Origin: Cephalopachus bancanus
Taxonomy: Eukaryota; Chordata; Mammalia; Primates; Tarsiidae
Reading direction: 5' to 3'
NCBI GenBank assembly: GCA_027257055.1
Contig: JAPVLO010000044.1
Coordinates: forward strand, 1,302,001 to 1,366,000
Length of the DNA stretch: 64,000 nucleotides
A program made the position numbers and the translations under genes. The notes beneath the pieces are model-generated. The model saw only the letters and a program-made list of their open reading frames with translations, did not search any database and had not been told where the DNA came from. Positions 19,723-30,885 of the stretch are shown here, one piece after another; within the stretch, counting starts at the first letter, position 1, and each line of letters opens with the position of its first letter.

Positions 19723-22446
19723 AGACTGCCACTTTAGTTTTATTAAAACGAAATTAAACTAACATTGTGTTAAACAGCTAGCATCAAGTTTGGAGATTTG
19801 AATTTAAGGAAGAACAGAAAATTTGAAAACTTTTAAGACATTCAAAGAGTGTATCCTTATAGTTTGTACACCTTTCTATATGTGTATTATACTTTAATTT
19901 AAAAAGCTTTTAGAACCTCACAACAAGTAAAAGTCCTCTTTGAAAAAAACACTTCCTAATAACAAATAATCATTAGGAAAAGATATCATTTAGAATTTGG
20001 TAGATCTTGGGTTGAGTTACACAATGAATGAATGATGAAAATCTATATTGTGAGCAAAGTCACTAGTTTTTGCATGCAATCTGTACAATTTGTTTTCCCA
20101 GACGTAGATTTTTTTCTGTCCTTTTGGATCACATTTGTTAATATATTAACTTAATAATTTGTTCTATGGTCATAAAACAAATAATTCAAATATTGAGATT
20201 ATTTAATTTTGGAGAAGCATATGAACAGCCTGCAATTTGCATAATGGACATCATAATATATAATAATACATATTATAATGCATACTATTTTACAGTAATT
20301 TTACTGTTTTATCTGGGAAATCATCTCTCTACTTCCTCAAACTTTCAGATTTTATTATTACCCCTGGATATAATTTTAGAAGATTTTCTATTTTTAGTTA
20401 TATTTTCCCTTTTTCTTCAAAAAGAATTTATTTTTTGAGAAGAAAGATAAGCCCTGGAGAGAGAAAGGAAATGTCGACAGTCAGCTCAGATAAACTTCAT
20501 GTGCATTGTAGGCCTTCATTATTTTTTATGAACAATTTCTGTGAAAGAAGCAGTCCCAGAAATATTACCTGGTTATGAATTCAGGTTAGAAGTCAGTTGC
20601 CAGGAGACTTCTGATTGATCTTGGGTGACATCATGGCCACGGCCAGGATGCCTATAATACCTAGTTTACACAGTGCATCTAAAAGTTCTCCTAATTTTTA
20701 TGTATACATTTCATTTTGTAACTGCAATAAAACACGCCAAGCATAGCATTTCTGGGTAATGAGTGCACTTTTCGAGCTCCGTGGGATCAGAGGTGTGCTA
20801 TGTATGAATTAGGAAAGCACTTCTAGTCATAAGAGTTTCTCCCGCTGGTAAATCTCAGTTGAGATTGGTGATTTGTTGGACAAGATGTAGATTGGGTCTG
20901 CAATCCTTTGTGGTTCTGTCAGAACCACACTAAGGAAAGAGAAAGGAGACAGTTTTGAGGTGCCATAAAATGTCCCCCAGGCCTGAGCAGTCCAGAGGAA
21001 GGAGTGAACGCAGCATGTGAAAACATGGAGCTGATTCACGTGCCCATTTCATCCCTGTGTGGACAGATCACAAACAGCTACTTGAGATCTTGAGATTAGG
21101 TGGCTAGATTCCTCTGTAGGCTGGAGAAGTTCACCTCCCAACCAATTCAAAATGTCTGGATTGTGGGATAAGGTGTTGGAATCCCATTGCAGCTATTTGA
21201 AACTATATATTTTTGTCAAACTTTTTCTCCAACCCAAAATCCAGAGGAAGTCAGGCACGGCATTTCTTTTTTTTTGTTCCCCCTTTCCTTACTGTAATCT
21301 TCTTGGATTCTCCAAGACAATTTTCTCAAGTCTTTAGCTTTCAGCTCTCATGATGGCTTCTCCCCATTTTCTTTCTCTTACTTACTTTTGTGACGTATCT
21401 ATGTGTTAAGTTGTTCAGGAAGGAGCATTTAACATCTAAAGCCCATTTCACTTCTTTCTTTTTCTTTAAAAATATCTTGAAACATCATTTGTTATTTCTT
21501 CATTAGAAAGAGGAAATGGTGTTTTATCAAAGGTAAATAGACCTGAACGCTGATGGGTTGAAGTTCTGTTCACCACTCAAAGTCTGTGAAGTTTGATTAG
21601 GTACTAAACTTGGCACAGAGAATCCTTCATTCACCCTGTCAGCCAAGTCACGCCACTGGTCTCAACTTTTGGAAAATTAATTACCTATACATTGCTTGTG
21701 AAGCCTGTGGGCAGCTGACTTATTTGGTCCAGCTTAAGCAAATAGGAATCACCTCTTCATCAAATTCAGTCAAAAGTAACTCATATTTAAAACCTACCAA
21801 CTACTATTTCAAAACTGAATTTGAAAAAGATGTTGTCCAGCATATGTAGAAATGAAGCCCTGTGGTTAGAAAAACATAAATAAGAACATGTTTTATGTTA
21901 GACATTTGTATTTGTAACAATTAAATTCCTAAATCGCTGAACTTAAGTTGTTTTGAGAACTAAACTGAAGAGAAGAATTCAAATAAAATCTACCTACATC
22001 CCAGCCTTCCAACTAATAATATTTTGATGCATAGGTCACCATGGTAGACAACACACAGTGTCCAAATTATGACCACCTGATTTACAAAGGCACCCATGCA
22101 CTAATTTCTGGCGACACCCTGCATTTATAAATCATTTCAAATTGTCTGATACTTCTCCTTACACCTCCCCAGCCCCCACACCTCCCCAGTGAACAGCAAC
22201 CACACTGTCCTGGGCCCATCCTGCCACCTGGTGACGGAGACAAAGAACTGTCTTATACATTGCCTTCCATTCTATTTTCTTTTTCTTTCTCCCCTCATCC
22301 CCGACTTCCAACTAGAGATGGTGTATTCATGTTTTCATGCTACTTTTCATCTGCCTTCATCACTCAATTAATTACAATTTTGCAATATCTTTTTTAAAAT
22401 ATACACACAACTTTTTAAAAAAAATTCCATTTCTTTATTCCTGCTT
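19723..22446. other. 2.7 kb with no recognised repeat
   Basis: Mostly unique AT-rich sequence. A 24-base stretch at about 21190-21213 ('gcagctatttgaaactatat...') resembles part of the L1 3' UTR at 19590, probably a scrap of L1. 'tgcaataaaacacgcc' near 20723 resembles a polyadenylation region but has no LTR around it. Confidence 0.35.
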
Positions 22447-22460
22447 TCTCTCAGTGTTTT

Positions 22461-22763
22461 GTTTTGTTGTTGTTTTTTTTTTTTTGAGTTGGAGTCTCAC
22501 TCTGTCACCCAGACTGGAGTGAAGTGTCCGCTCCCGGCCACCGCAGTCTCAACATGCTGGGCTCTGGCGATCCTTCCGTCTCAGCCTTCCAAGTAGCTGG
22601 AACTACAGGCGCGTGCTACCACACCCGGCTAATTTTTTTGATTTATTGTAGAGATGAGGTCTCACCAAGTTGCCCAGGCGGGCATTGAACCCGCGGGCTC
22701 AGGCAATTCACTCACCTCAGCCTCCCAAGGTGCGGGATTACAGGCTGAGCCACCGATCCCGGC
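22461..22763 (-). mobile_element. Full-length young dimeric Alu
   Basis: A perfect 14-base target duplication, tctctcagtgtttt, lies at 22447-22460 and 22764-22777. The left-arm stem GCGGG/CCCGC is intact around the loop TTCAATG, and the right arm has GTGGCC-gggagc-GGACAC with one mismatch. Confidence 0.95.
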
Positions 22764-22864
22764 TCTCTCAGTGTTTTTCTATGGCCAAATCACTCTCTTC
22801 CTTTTTCCACCACTTTCCTACTTTTGAGTCAAGTAGTTATTCTACTTATGGCTTACAATAATGG

Positions 22865-22990
22865 TTTATTAATTTTTGTAACCAATGTTAAATATAACAT
22901 TGAACAAGACAGACACCATTTTTTTTATTCTGTGGAGCTTATATTCTGGTGGGGAAACAAATAAAAATTATATAAATGAAATATAATATA
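22865..22990 (-). mobile_element. L2 LINE fragment, antisense
   Basis: 'aacattgaacaagacagaca', 'gtggagcttatattctggtg' and 'ggggaaacaaataaaaatta' match the reverse complement of the L2 3' end. Confidence 0.65.
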
Positions 22991-23034
22991 ATTTTGAGGA
23001 GTATTAAATGCTATGAAGAAAGGCTCAGAGGATG

Positions 23035-23990
23035 GAAAATGATGAGAAGCCACAGAGATATACCATTTACCCTCCTCAGGTCGCAAAAAATGTCTGAAAG
23101 CGGTATGTCATACCAAATGTCACCAAGGATATAGGGCAGCCGTTCTCACCCACTGCTCATAGGAGAGTAATGATATAACGACTTTAGTAAACAGTTTTGG
23201 AGTTATTTACCAGAGTGGAACTGCATATAGTTATGTGGTTCTAATCCTAGAGAAACACGTGCCGTGACCATAACATAACATGCAAAAATATTCATAGGAT
23301 TATTATTCAGAATAACAAAGATTTGGAAAAATCTATATGGTTACCCGTAGCAGAATGGATAAACAAAGTGTGCTATTGTCCTATAATAGAATAATACATG
23401 TAGTGAAAATGAATATGCTGCAGCTATACTGCATTAGAATGAATGTTTCTCAAAAATATTATATTAAATGAAAAACTGCCAGCCTGGACAACATAACAAG
23501 ACTTCATTTCTAAAAAAAAAATTTTTTTTAATTAGCCAGGCATGGTGGTGCACACCTGTAGTCCCTGCTATTTAGGAGGCTAATGTGGAAGGAATGCCTA
23601 GTCCAGGAGGTCAAGGCTGCAGTGAGCTGTGACTGTGCCACTGCATTCCAGCCTGGGAAACAGAATGAGACCCTAAGTGAAAAAAGAAAGGAAGGGAGGG
23701 AAGAAAGGAGAAAAAGCAAATATAGTATTATTCTATTTATGTAAAGTTCAGCACAGGTAAAAGTAAACAACAAAATGTTTAAGAATACATACACCTGTGG
23801 TAAAGAAAAGCAAGGTTATTGTTCATATGAAATTCTGTACTGCAGCTAACTCTGAGAAGGAAAGAAGGGAGAAGACTGGTTAGAAATCCACCAGGGCTTC
23901 TGAGGTACAGTAATGTTTCATCCATCAGCTGGACCTGGGATGTACTGCATTCTATTTTACATGAGTATGATATACTGAACAGAAAAGGGG
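23035..23990 (+). mobile_element. Old L1 3' end, split by an Alu
   Basis: 'ataccatttaccctcctcag', 'gcccgttctcacccactgct'-like words, 'cagaatggataaacaaagtg' and 'atactgcattagaatgaatg' follow L1 ORF2 and 3' UTR. After the Alu it resumes at 'tattattctatttatgtaaa', the usual L1M 3' UTR phrase. Confidence 0.75.
23481..23714 (+). mobile_element. Old Alu (AluJ-like), 5'-truncated, inside the L1
   Basis: It starts at 'gccagcctggacaacat' of the left arm and has the linker poly-A and a complete right arm with 'cactgcattccagcctggg' and a GA-rich tail. It has the ordinary primate right arm, not the shortened arm of the young copies, so it predates them. Confidence 0.88.
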
Positions 23991-23999
23991 CTTCTTAGA

Positions 24000-24260
24000 A
24001 AGTGACAAAAGAGTATTGTTGAGCTAGGAACGTCAGAAAAGGCCTCTTGTGGAGGCAGCATTGAGCAGACACCTGGATGATATGGGTAGACATGTGTTAG
24101 GAGAAGATTTGAGGGAGTAGTTTTCTGAGGAACAGGAAAGAGCAAGTGTAAAAACCCAGAAGTGGCAAATAAGTTTGGTGGCTTTCAAACAAGGGAGAAA
24201 GTCTGCAAGGCTTGGGAGAGAATGAGAAAGAGGGAAGTGAGATTTAAGTAAAATACAGCA
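24000..24260 (-). mobile_element. L2 LINE fragment, antisense
   Basis: 'ggcagcattgagcagacacc', 'gaggaacaggaaagagcaag' and 'ggcttgggagagaatgag' resemble upstream L2 sequence in reverse. Confidence 0.5.
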
Positions 24261-24506
24261 AGCAAATCACATAAACTCTTATAGACCAGAGTTCAAGTGA
24301 ACAAAAAGAAAATAATACCAACAAACTATGAATATGAAGAAACTTCTGTAAAATATTGACAAAAAAATTATATGTGCCATGCCTTAGCACTCAATATAAC
24401 ATATGTATGGGAAACTATATGCATGTAATATGCATGTATGCACGTTCATACATGGAATAATGTTAATACAACAGCAAACAGTAATAGGCAACAGATTATA
24501 GTAAAA

Positions 24507-24690
24507 AGAAATAAGCCAAACTCAGTGGCTTGTACCTGTGGTCCCAGTTACTTGGGAGGTGGTAGGATCACTTGAGGCCAGGAGTCTAAGGCTGCAGTCA
24601 GCTGTGATCACACCACTGCACTCCAGCCTGGGCCTGGGAGATATGGCAAGACTCCATCTGTTATACAAACAAACAAAAACCCTTTCCTAG
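24507..24690 (+). mobile_element. Free right Alu monomer (FRAM-like)
   Basis: A single arm: 'ggtcccagttacttgggagg', 'aggctgcagtcagctgtgat', 'ccactgcactccagcctggg', then an A-rich tail with (CAAA)n. No second arm follows, fitting the ancient monomeric stage of Alu. Confidence 0.8.
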
Positions 24691-26099
24691 CCCTCCTCCA
24701 TTCTACCCACCATTCCATTCCTCAAAGACAGAAATTTTAATATTTCTGTTTTTAGGTCCCTTTTAATCCCTACAACTCTGAAGACTGCTGTAACTACTCT
24801 TTCTTTGTGAACCAACTATGGATATTATCCATTGGCTGAGTCTTTGCTGTGATAGATGGAGATTTAGCTAGTGTGGCTTAATTCATCCCCTTTGAAAGTT
24901 GTATCACTGTTCTCAGTTCCTCTGCAAAATTAAATAATATGCTTACACTTCTATTTCCTGCCCTAGCAATTTTAAATACAATTTCTCAAATCTCTGTCTC
25001 ATAATATTAGGATATTTTGTTAACCATAGTTAAGACTTTCAAAATTTGACTATGGCTTGTCTCTAAAGCCAGAAATGTTATATTCAATGACACAACTGTG
25101 TATTTGCTTCAGAGCAGGAATTACATTTCTTTCTCTAAGGGTTAATGTTGTGACTCTTTTTGCCATTCAAAGGAGAATGGTCATAGCAACAAAGGAAAAT
25201 GGATTTTTGTTGTCTTTTTTTACTGTCATCAATTGCACAATATCATGCTACATTTGAAGTTCTGTACACCTACATTCTGGTATAGTTTTGTTGTTGTTGC
25301 TGTTGTTTTTCTTTGTTAGTTGAATTTAGGCAGTGACTTTAAAAAGCATTTTCCCCATAATTTGGTGTTACAAATGGTGTTTTTTAGATAGGAATATTGA
25401 GGCATAGATGGAAAAGATACTTTTGGGGTGACAAATTTTTTAATGTTTTGTTTGATTTCAAATATTCTAAAAGTATTATTTTCTATTATAATGCATGGCA
25501 GATATCCTTTTCTAGCTGAGAAATAATTTGATTAAATAGATCTCTCACGCCTAATGTATGAACTTGCACACCATTTCTAACACTGATTTGTGGGGCAAAT
25601 GCTTTCTAAGGTTTTTCGTAAATTAAATTTTGCATGAATCTTTGAAATATAACCTGTCTTTTAAAAACTGAGATTACTTGTAGAGGAGAAGGAAAGGTGA
25701 ACGTAAGTAATATGGTTTAAAAATAGTGCAGTTTTTTTTTAAATCGGAGCATAAAATTTAGTTCTGTTCAAAGGCAGATCTTATATGACGTCAACTTTAT
25801 ATACATAGTTTTGAGATTTCTTCTTTTAGATAACAGCCAGGGCTCCCTTATCCACCAAGTATTAGTTGATAGATTATGGTAACCTGGCTGCTGACATGGG
25901 CTTTCCTTGATATCCAGCTCATTTTCTCTTAACACACACACACATATACACTTTCATACAATTAAGGAAGAATCCCAGAGTGCCAATCAATAAAAGCAGA
26001 TAAAACATCACTGAAAATGTCAGTAGATGGAGAAGATGTGTTTATCCAGACTCTTATGTAGAAAATTGTATAAATCAAAAGAAAAATATTGGAAGGTTC
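24691..26099. other. Unique AT-rich sequence, nothing recognised
   Basis: No repeat apart from a very short (CA)n near 25935 and (TTG)n near 25289. The frame at 25057-25257 has no known feature. Confidence 0.35.
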
Positions 26100-26787
26100 C
26101 TTGCAAGGAATAGGGTAGGATGTAGACCCTCATAGGGCGGCCAGAGCAATGAGTACATTCCAAAAGAGGCAGAGTTGTGTTAGCTAAAGGGCTTTTGTGC
26201 TCCTGGACAAGTATTCTGATTATTCATGTTCACACCACTGGTGAAAGAGGCTTGCCCTAATGATATCTAACACTGGACAGATTCGATCGACAGCATCTTA
26301 TTAGCCATATATACTCGCAACTTGGGGAAGGATACCACATGCCATGCCAAACCACGCAGTGGTTGCACTCAGGAACAGAATGAAGTCAGCAGGGGCTTTG
26401 GAGGCAGGCTTTATAGTAACAAGAGGGTGAGATGCCCCCTGGTTCCTCCAGGAAAATGTGATTGGCATGTTTAGATAATTTTATAGGCTGTTAGGGAAGT
26501 GAAACCCATTAAGCTGAGAACAAGGTGGTGTGCAGCTAGTCCAGCTGATGGGGAATGAGCTGCGTGGAGGTGCTTTCTCATTGGATGGGAACCATATCTA
26601 GTAAAAGCAAGGGGAACTCATGATTATATCTTTGTAGTCTTGAGTGACTTAAAGATGTCAAGGCAAGAATGAAAATTTTAGGTCTTATGATACAACAGGT
26701 ATAAAAGTTGGGGCCAATGCTTGGAACAATAGTAGTCACAACCTTCTCACACAGTACTGAGATCCTCAACATAAGCATTGAGCATTT
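26100..26787. other. Possible unnamed repeat, just 5' of the provirus
   Basis: Slightly more GC-rich than its surroundings, with phrases such as 'ggttcctccaggaaaatgtg' and 'ggaaccatatctagtaaaag' that give the impression of an old LTR or ERV fragment. I could not match it to a family or find termini. Confidence 0.25.
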
Positions 26788-27245
26788 TATAGTGGACTGA
26801 GTTCAGCCCCCAAAATTTATCCAGTGAAATCCTAACCTCCAATGTTACTATATTTGAACATAAGTCCTTGAAGGAGGAAATTAAGGTTTAATGAGGTCAT
26901 AAAGGTGGCTCTAATCTGATAGGACTGTTGTCCTTATAAGAAGACATCAGATCTCTCTCTCTCTCTCTCCCTCCCTCCCTCCCTCCCTCCCTCCCTCCCT
27001 CCTTTCCTCCCTCTCTCCCTCCCTTCCTTCTTCCCTCTATATGTTTTTGAGAAGGGCCATGTGAAAATACAACAGGAAAATATTATCTTTTCAAGGAAGC
27101 AGGAAAAGAAGCCTCACCAAAAACCAACCTAGAAAGTGCCTGTTCTCGAACTTGTAGCCTCCAGAACTGTGAGAAAATAAACATCTGTTGTTTAAGCCAC
27201 TCAGTCTGTGGTATTTTGTTATGGCAGCCTGAGCAGACTAATACA
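26788..27245 (+). repeat. 5' LTR of the MaLR provirus
   Basis: 'ggactgagttcagcccccaa' at the start, 'ttaatgaggtcataaaggtg', a pyrimidine tract, 'gcctccagaactgtgagaaa' and 'ataaacatctgttgtttaag', ending 'gcagactaataca'. This is the usual MaLR LTR order, with an aataaa-like signal near the 3' end. Confidence 0.85.
26951..27035. repeat. (CT)n / (CCCT)n tract within the 5' LTR
   Basis: A pure pyrimidine run of CT units followed by CCCT units. Its counterpart in the 3' LTR lies at 29478-29542. Confidence 0.93.
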
Positions 27246-27327
27246 GATTTTGGTACTGATAAGTGGGGTGCTACTATAACAAATACATTAAAATGTGGAT
27301 TTGGCTTTGGAACTGGGTAATGGGTAG

Positions 27328-27855
27328 TGTGGGGACTTGACTCTCTAAAGTTTTGCTGAAAATCACTTATATGAGACAGATTGATTAATAGGAAAAAAAA
27401 GCATACAAATTTATATAACATGTATACACAAGAGCCTTTAGAACAAAAACCAACTTTGTGATAAGGAACATGAGCTTATATTCCATTCTAGGTTTTAGAA
27501 AGAAGGAGAGTTTGGATCCTGGTAAAACAGATTATGGGGTGGGAGGGGGGAGAAGAGAAATTTTAGTGAGAGGCAATAAATGATTACAAGACAGGATGAT
27601 TGGATCTGGGTATAGAAATTAATTTGCAAATAGTTCTTTTGGAATTTACATGGTCTTTGGATACAGTCATTATTTGTGGTTGGTTACATTTTTTTGGTCT
27701 TCTTTCCTATAATAGATAATGATATAACGGGGAGGGGAACAAGAATGTTCTCCTTGATGGGTCAGTCCTATGTAGATAGGGGAAAAGCCTTGTTGATCAT
27801 TATACCAAGGAGTCATATTTTGGGGTGAAATATTTTTATTTCCTTCAGTAAGAGA
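27328..27855 (-). mobile_element. MLT2-type (ERVL) LTR inserted antisense in the provirus
   Basis: Read on the minus strand it has 'caccccaaaatatgactcct' near its start and 'aatcatttattgcctctcac' plus 'ctcctt-ctttctaaaac' in the middle, and it ends 'gtccccaca'. The same order occurs in the solo LTR at 38955-39458, which supports the family call from within this window. MaLR internal sequence resumes near 27890. Confidence 0.72.
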
Positions 27856-29184
27856 CTGGGACAATATAGGGGGCATGCTACATAGGGAGCCTAGATTGTC
27901 TTGAAGGAACTGTTGATAAAAATATGAAATTAAAAATGATTTGAGTTTAGTAGCAGAGATGAGGAACATATTAGTGGAAATTGAAGAGAAGACCATTGTT
28001 GCTATAAAGTGACAGATAATTTAACTGAATTGTGTCCTAGAATTTTGTGGAAAGTATAACTTGTGAGCAATGAAATGGGATATTTTGCTGAGGAAATTTT
28101 TAAACAAAGTGTTCAAGGTACGGCCAGGCTTTACCTTATTTCATATAGTAAAATGTGAGAGGAAAGAAATAAATGTAAGAAATCATTAAGCAAGAGGAAC
28201 AAGAACTTGAAGATTTGGAAAATTCTCAGCTTATCCATATTGCAAAAATTGAGAAAATATATTCTGGAGATAACACCAAAATTTTAGCTAGACAATCAAT
28301 CATTCCATATAGAGATTACTGGTGATTTTAACCAGCTATCCCAGCAGAAGCTAGGAATAGATATGGGATTATACCAGTAGAAACACTGCCATTTAGTCTA
28401 AGAAGGTAGAGAAAATGGGATGGAACAAAGAACAACTGTTGAACTTCTGAGATTTTACAGGATGGAGAAATAAAGTTATGTAGCCATCTGGCTTCAAACA
28501 TGGGTCATCCTTTAAAAAAAAAGGAAAGAATGACCTAAAAGTTGATTCAGAGATCATCAAGGTTGCTATTCCCATCAAGGGTCCGGGAGGCAAGACTTTT
28601 CTCTTCAATTTCAGGAAATGAGGTCACCTTCTGGGTTTCAGGGGGCCAAGCTGCCCCCACCCAGGACCTCAGGGGCAAGATCACAGAGCTGAGAGGGTGT
28701 AGCTGTGTCCTGGGGCAATAGAAGTGACACTGTCCCTTCAGTGGGCATTAAAGGCAGAGCATTGAGCTATAGAGGATTATTCTTGTGCCTTAGATCTAAT
28801 GCAGTTTACTTTGCTAGGTTTGGGACTCGCTTGGGACTTACCACCTCTCTCTTCTCTCTGATTTCTCCCTTTTGGAATGGTAATGCCCATGCTATGCTGG
28901 CCTCACTATTGCATTTTGGAAGTACATAAATTGATTTTACAGGTTCGTAGCTGGAGAGGAATTTTGCCTCAGGATGAATTATACCTCAAGTTTCAGTCAA
29001 ACATGATTTAGATATTTCAATGGGACTTTGAACTTAGAGGAGATACTGGAATGGTTTAAAAATGTGGGGGCTGCTGGGAAGGGTTAAATGTATTTTGCCT
29101 GCAAGTAGGACATGCATTTTGGGGGGCTAAAGGGTAAAATATTATAGACCGAATTGTGTCTCCCCAAAATTCGTATGTTGAAGC

Positions 29185-29349
29185 CCTAACCCAGTTTGTT
29201 TATTTGTTTATTTGTTTGTTTGTTTATAAATAAAGATGAAGTTTCACTATGTTACCCAGGCTGGTCTCGAACTCCTGGGATCAAGCAATATTCTCACCTC
29301 TGCCTCTCAAAATGTTGGAATTACAGGGGTGAGCCATTGGGCCCAGCCA
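29185..29349 (-). mobile_element. Free left Alu monomer (FLAM-like), antisense
   Basis: A TTTG-rich tail, then 'gttacccaggctggtctcga', 'actcctgggatcaagcaata' and 'ttacaggggtgagccattgg', and 'gcccagcc' at the end. It is one arm only and sits inside the 3' LTR. Confidence 0.82.
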
Positions 29350-29480
29350 TGACTGTATTTAGAAATAGGGTCTTTAGAGAGTTAATTAAGGTAAATAAGG
29401 TCATACATGTGGGTCTCTAATTCGTTAGGACTGGTGTTCTCAGAAAAAAAGGAAAAAGATACCACAGTACGTGCTCGCTT

Positions 29481-29511
<31 letters not shown>

Positions 29512-29570
29512 GTATCTCTTTCTCTTCCTCCCTCCCTCTCTGCATGTGCACAGAGAAAAGGCCATATGAG

Positions 29571-30290
29571 TATCATGGTCCGAGTAATGATTGGCTGCTC
29601 ACCCTTGATACCAATAAATCGAGAGGCAGGGAACTGGTAGAAAGAAGTTTATTTCTGAGTTCAAATCCAGGGAGCAGAGCCGGACTAGAGGTAATTTTAA
29701 AATGGTTCTGCTTACCCTCCAGGCTTTTGCAGTTCACTTTTATAAGTCCAGAGTTGTTAATACCTGTACATTAGCCACACGACCAGCAGAGCATTGTATA
29801 GAACTTGAGTTTCAGTAGCATTTATCGATAGTGACATTTTTCAGTCCAGACATCCTGGTGCCAGGTATCGGAGGTATCTCATAGCTTTTATCAGTAGGGC
29901 CTGGCAGAAGCATTAATCAAGCTTGCCATAGAGTAAAGGGAATTTACAAGGCCTAAGACATCATGCATTACACAAAAGCTATACAAATCACAAAACTTAT
30001 GATTACATTGTTAAAAAATTATACAAATCACAAGTCTTATGATTACATTGATAATATTATTCAAACTTATAGCCACTCAGAAAAAGGGAGTAAATGGGGA
30101 TTTGCTTCTTTCAGTTGATTAGGCGTAGTCTGTAGGGAAGTCAAGGATCCCCTGAAGTTACTTATTGCATAGGAGATAAAGGGGACTCTCAGTGATGTGC
30201 TCAGGAATGTGCAGGAGCGCTGGAACCCTTGCTATGCCCTTCTCTAGGGGCTGTGACAATATGGACGGACATTAGCGGGTCTCTGTATCA
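29571..30290 (-). mobile_element. Unnamed solo LTR-like insert in the 3' LTR
   Basis: A ~715-base block breaks the MaLR LTR between 'gccatatgag' and 'gaggacaga'. On the minus strand it reads as an LTR: TG at 30290, 'cttataaaag' (TATA-like), 'gaaataaacttctttctacc' (poly-A signal) and 'tttattggtatcaagggtga' near the end, closing CGGACCA at 29576. The ending style resembles class I (ERV1) LTRs. The strings 'gtatcatg' (29570-29577, 30285-30292) and 'atgag' (29566-29570, 30290-30294) flank it, so the exact target duplication is ambiguous. A 40-base period duplication lies at about 29980-30050. Confidence 0.6.
29980..30050. repeat. Tandem duplication, 40-base period
   Basis: 'atacaaatcacaa' + 'cttatgattacattg' occurs twice with about 40 bases between copies, inside the unnamed LTR. 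Confidence 0.85.
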
Positions 30291-30506
30291 TGAGGACAGA
30301 CACCATAAGAGGATGATCATTTTACAAGCCAGAAAGAGAGGCCTCTCCTCACCAGAAACCAACCTTGACAGCACCTTAATCTTGGCTTCTAGCTTCTAAA
30401 AGTATGAGAAAATAAGTTGTTTGTTTGTTTGTTTGTTTGTTTTTTGTTTGTTTAAGTCATCCAGTCCATGACATTTTGTTATGGCAGCCTTAGTTGACTA
30501 AGACCA

Positions 30507-30744
30507 TATTAAACAAAAATCAGTTTAAGTGAAAAATTCTTAGCTGCTGACAGGGCACTCATATTTTAGTCTGGCCTATTCACATACTCTTACCATTTGC
30601 CCTTTAAATTTCAATTCTCTCTCTACCTTTCAAGAGAAAAAAAGCAGATTAAAGTTAAATCAGAGTGGGTTTTTAAAAACTGCAAAATAACATTTAAAAT
30701 GCCTTACCCTCAGGTCTCTCTCCCCATGTGCTAAAAAAGAGACC
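30507..30744. other. Unique sequence, nothing recognised
   Basis: No feature recognised 3' of the provirus. Confidence 0.3.
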
Positions 30745-30885
30745 CCTCTCTTACTTATAGTATAACTTCAGATGATTCAGGTTCCCTCACTCAAACTCAG
30801 TTTCCCCAGTTGTAAAGGAAGATAATAGTATTAACAGACATTTCATAAATTCTCTTTCAGCTGTAACATTCCATGGCTCTAAGAC
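30745..30885 (+). mobile_element. MIR SINE fragment
   Basis: 'aaactcagtttccccagttg' and 'taaaggaagataatagtatt' are MIR core words in sense. Confidence 0.65.

Larger units (their letters stand above)
26788..30506 (+). mobile_element. MaLR provirus (LTR - internal - LTR), with three later insertions
   Basis: Two LTRs of the MaLR class (ERVL-related, non-autonomous) flank a 1.9 kb internal region in the same orientation. Right after the 5' LTR comes 'gattttggtactgataagtg' and 'ggctttggaactgggtaatg', the start of MaLR internal sequence. The 3' internal end has 'ctcccttttggaatggtaat' and 'gattttacaggttcgtagct', again in MaLR order. No open frame of retroviral type survives. Three foreign elements sit inside: an MLT2-type LTR, an Alu monomer and an unnamed LTR. 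Confidence 0.85.
29142..30506 (+). repeat. 3' LTR of the MaLR provirus, interrupted twice
   Basis: Segments at 29142-29184, 29350-29570 and 30291-30506 together read as one LTR: 'gaccgaattgtgtctcccca', 'tagaaatagggtctttagag', pyrimidine tract, 'gccatatga', 'aggacagacaccataagagg', 'gagaaaataag', ending 'gactaagacca'. A (TTTG)n expansion lies at 30420-30452. Confidence 0.82.

Noticed and set aside
20640..20780. LTR-like end with 'gcaataaaacacgcc'
   Set aside because: No TG...CA termini, TATA box or matching copy in the window.
21190..21213. Match to the L1 tail at 19590 as a possible duplication
   Set aside because: Only about 24 bases are shared and no flanks align. A scrap of L1 or chance is enough to explain it.
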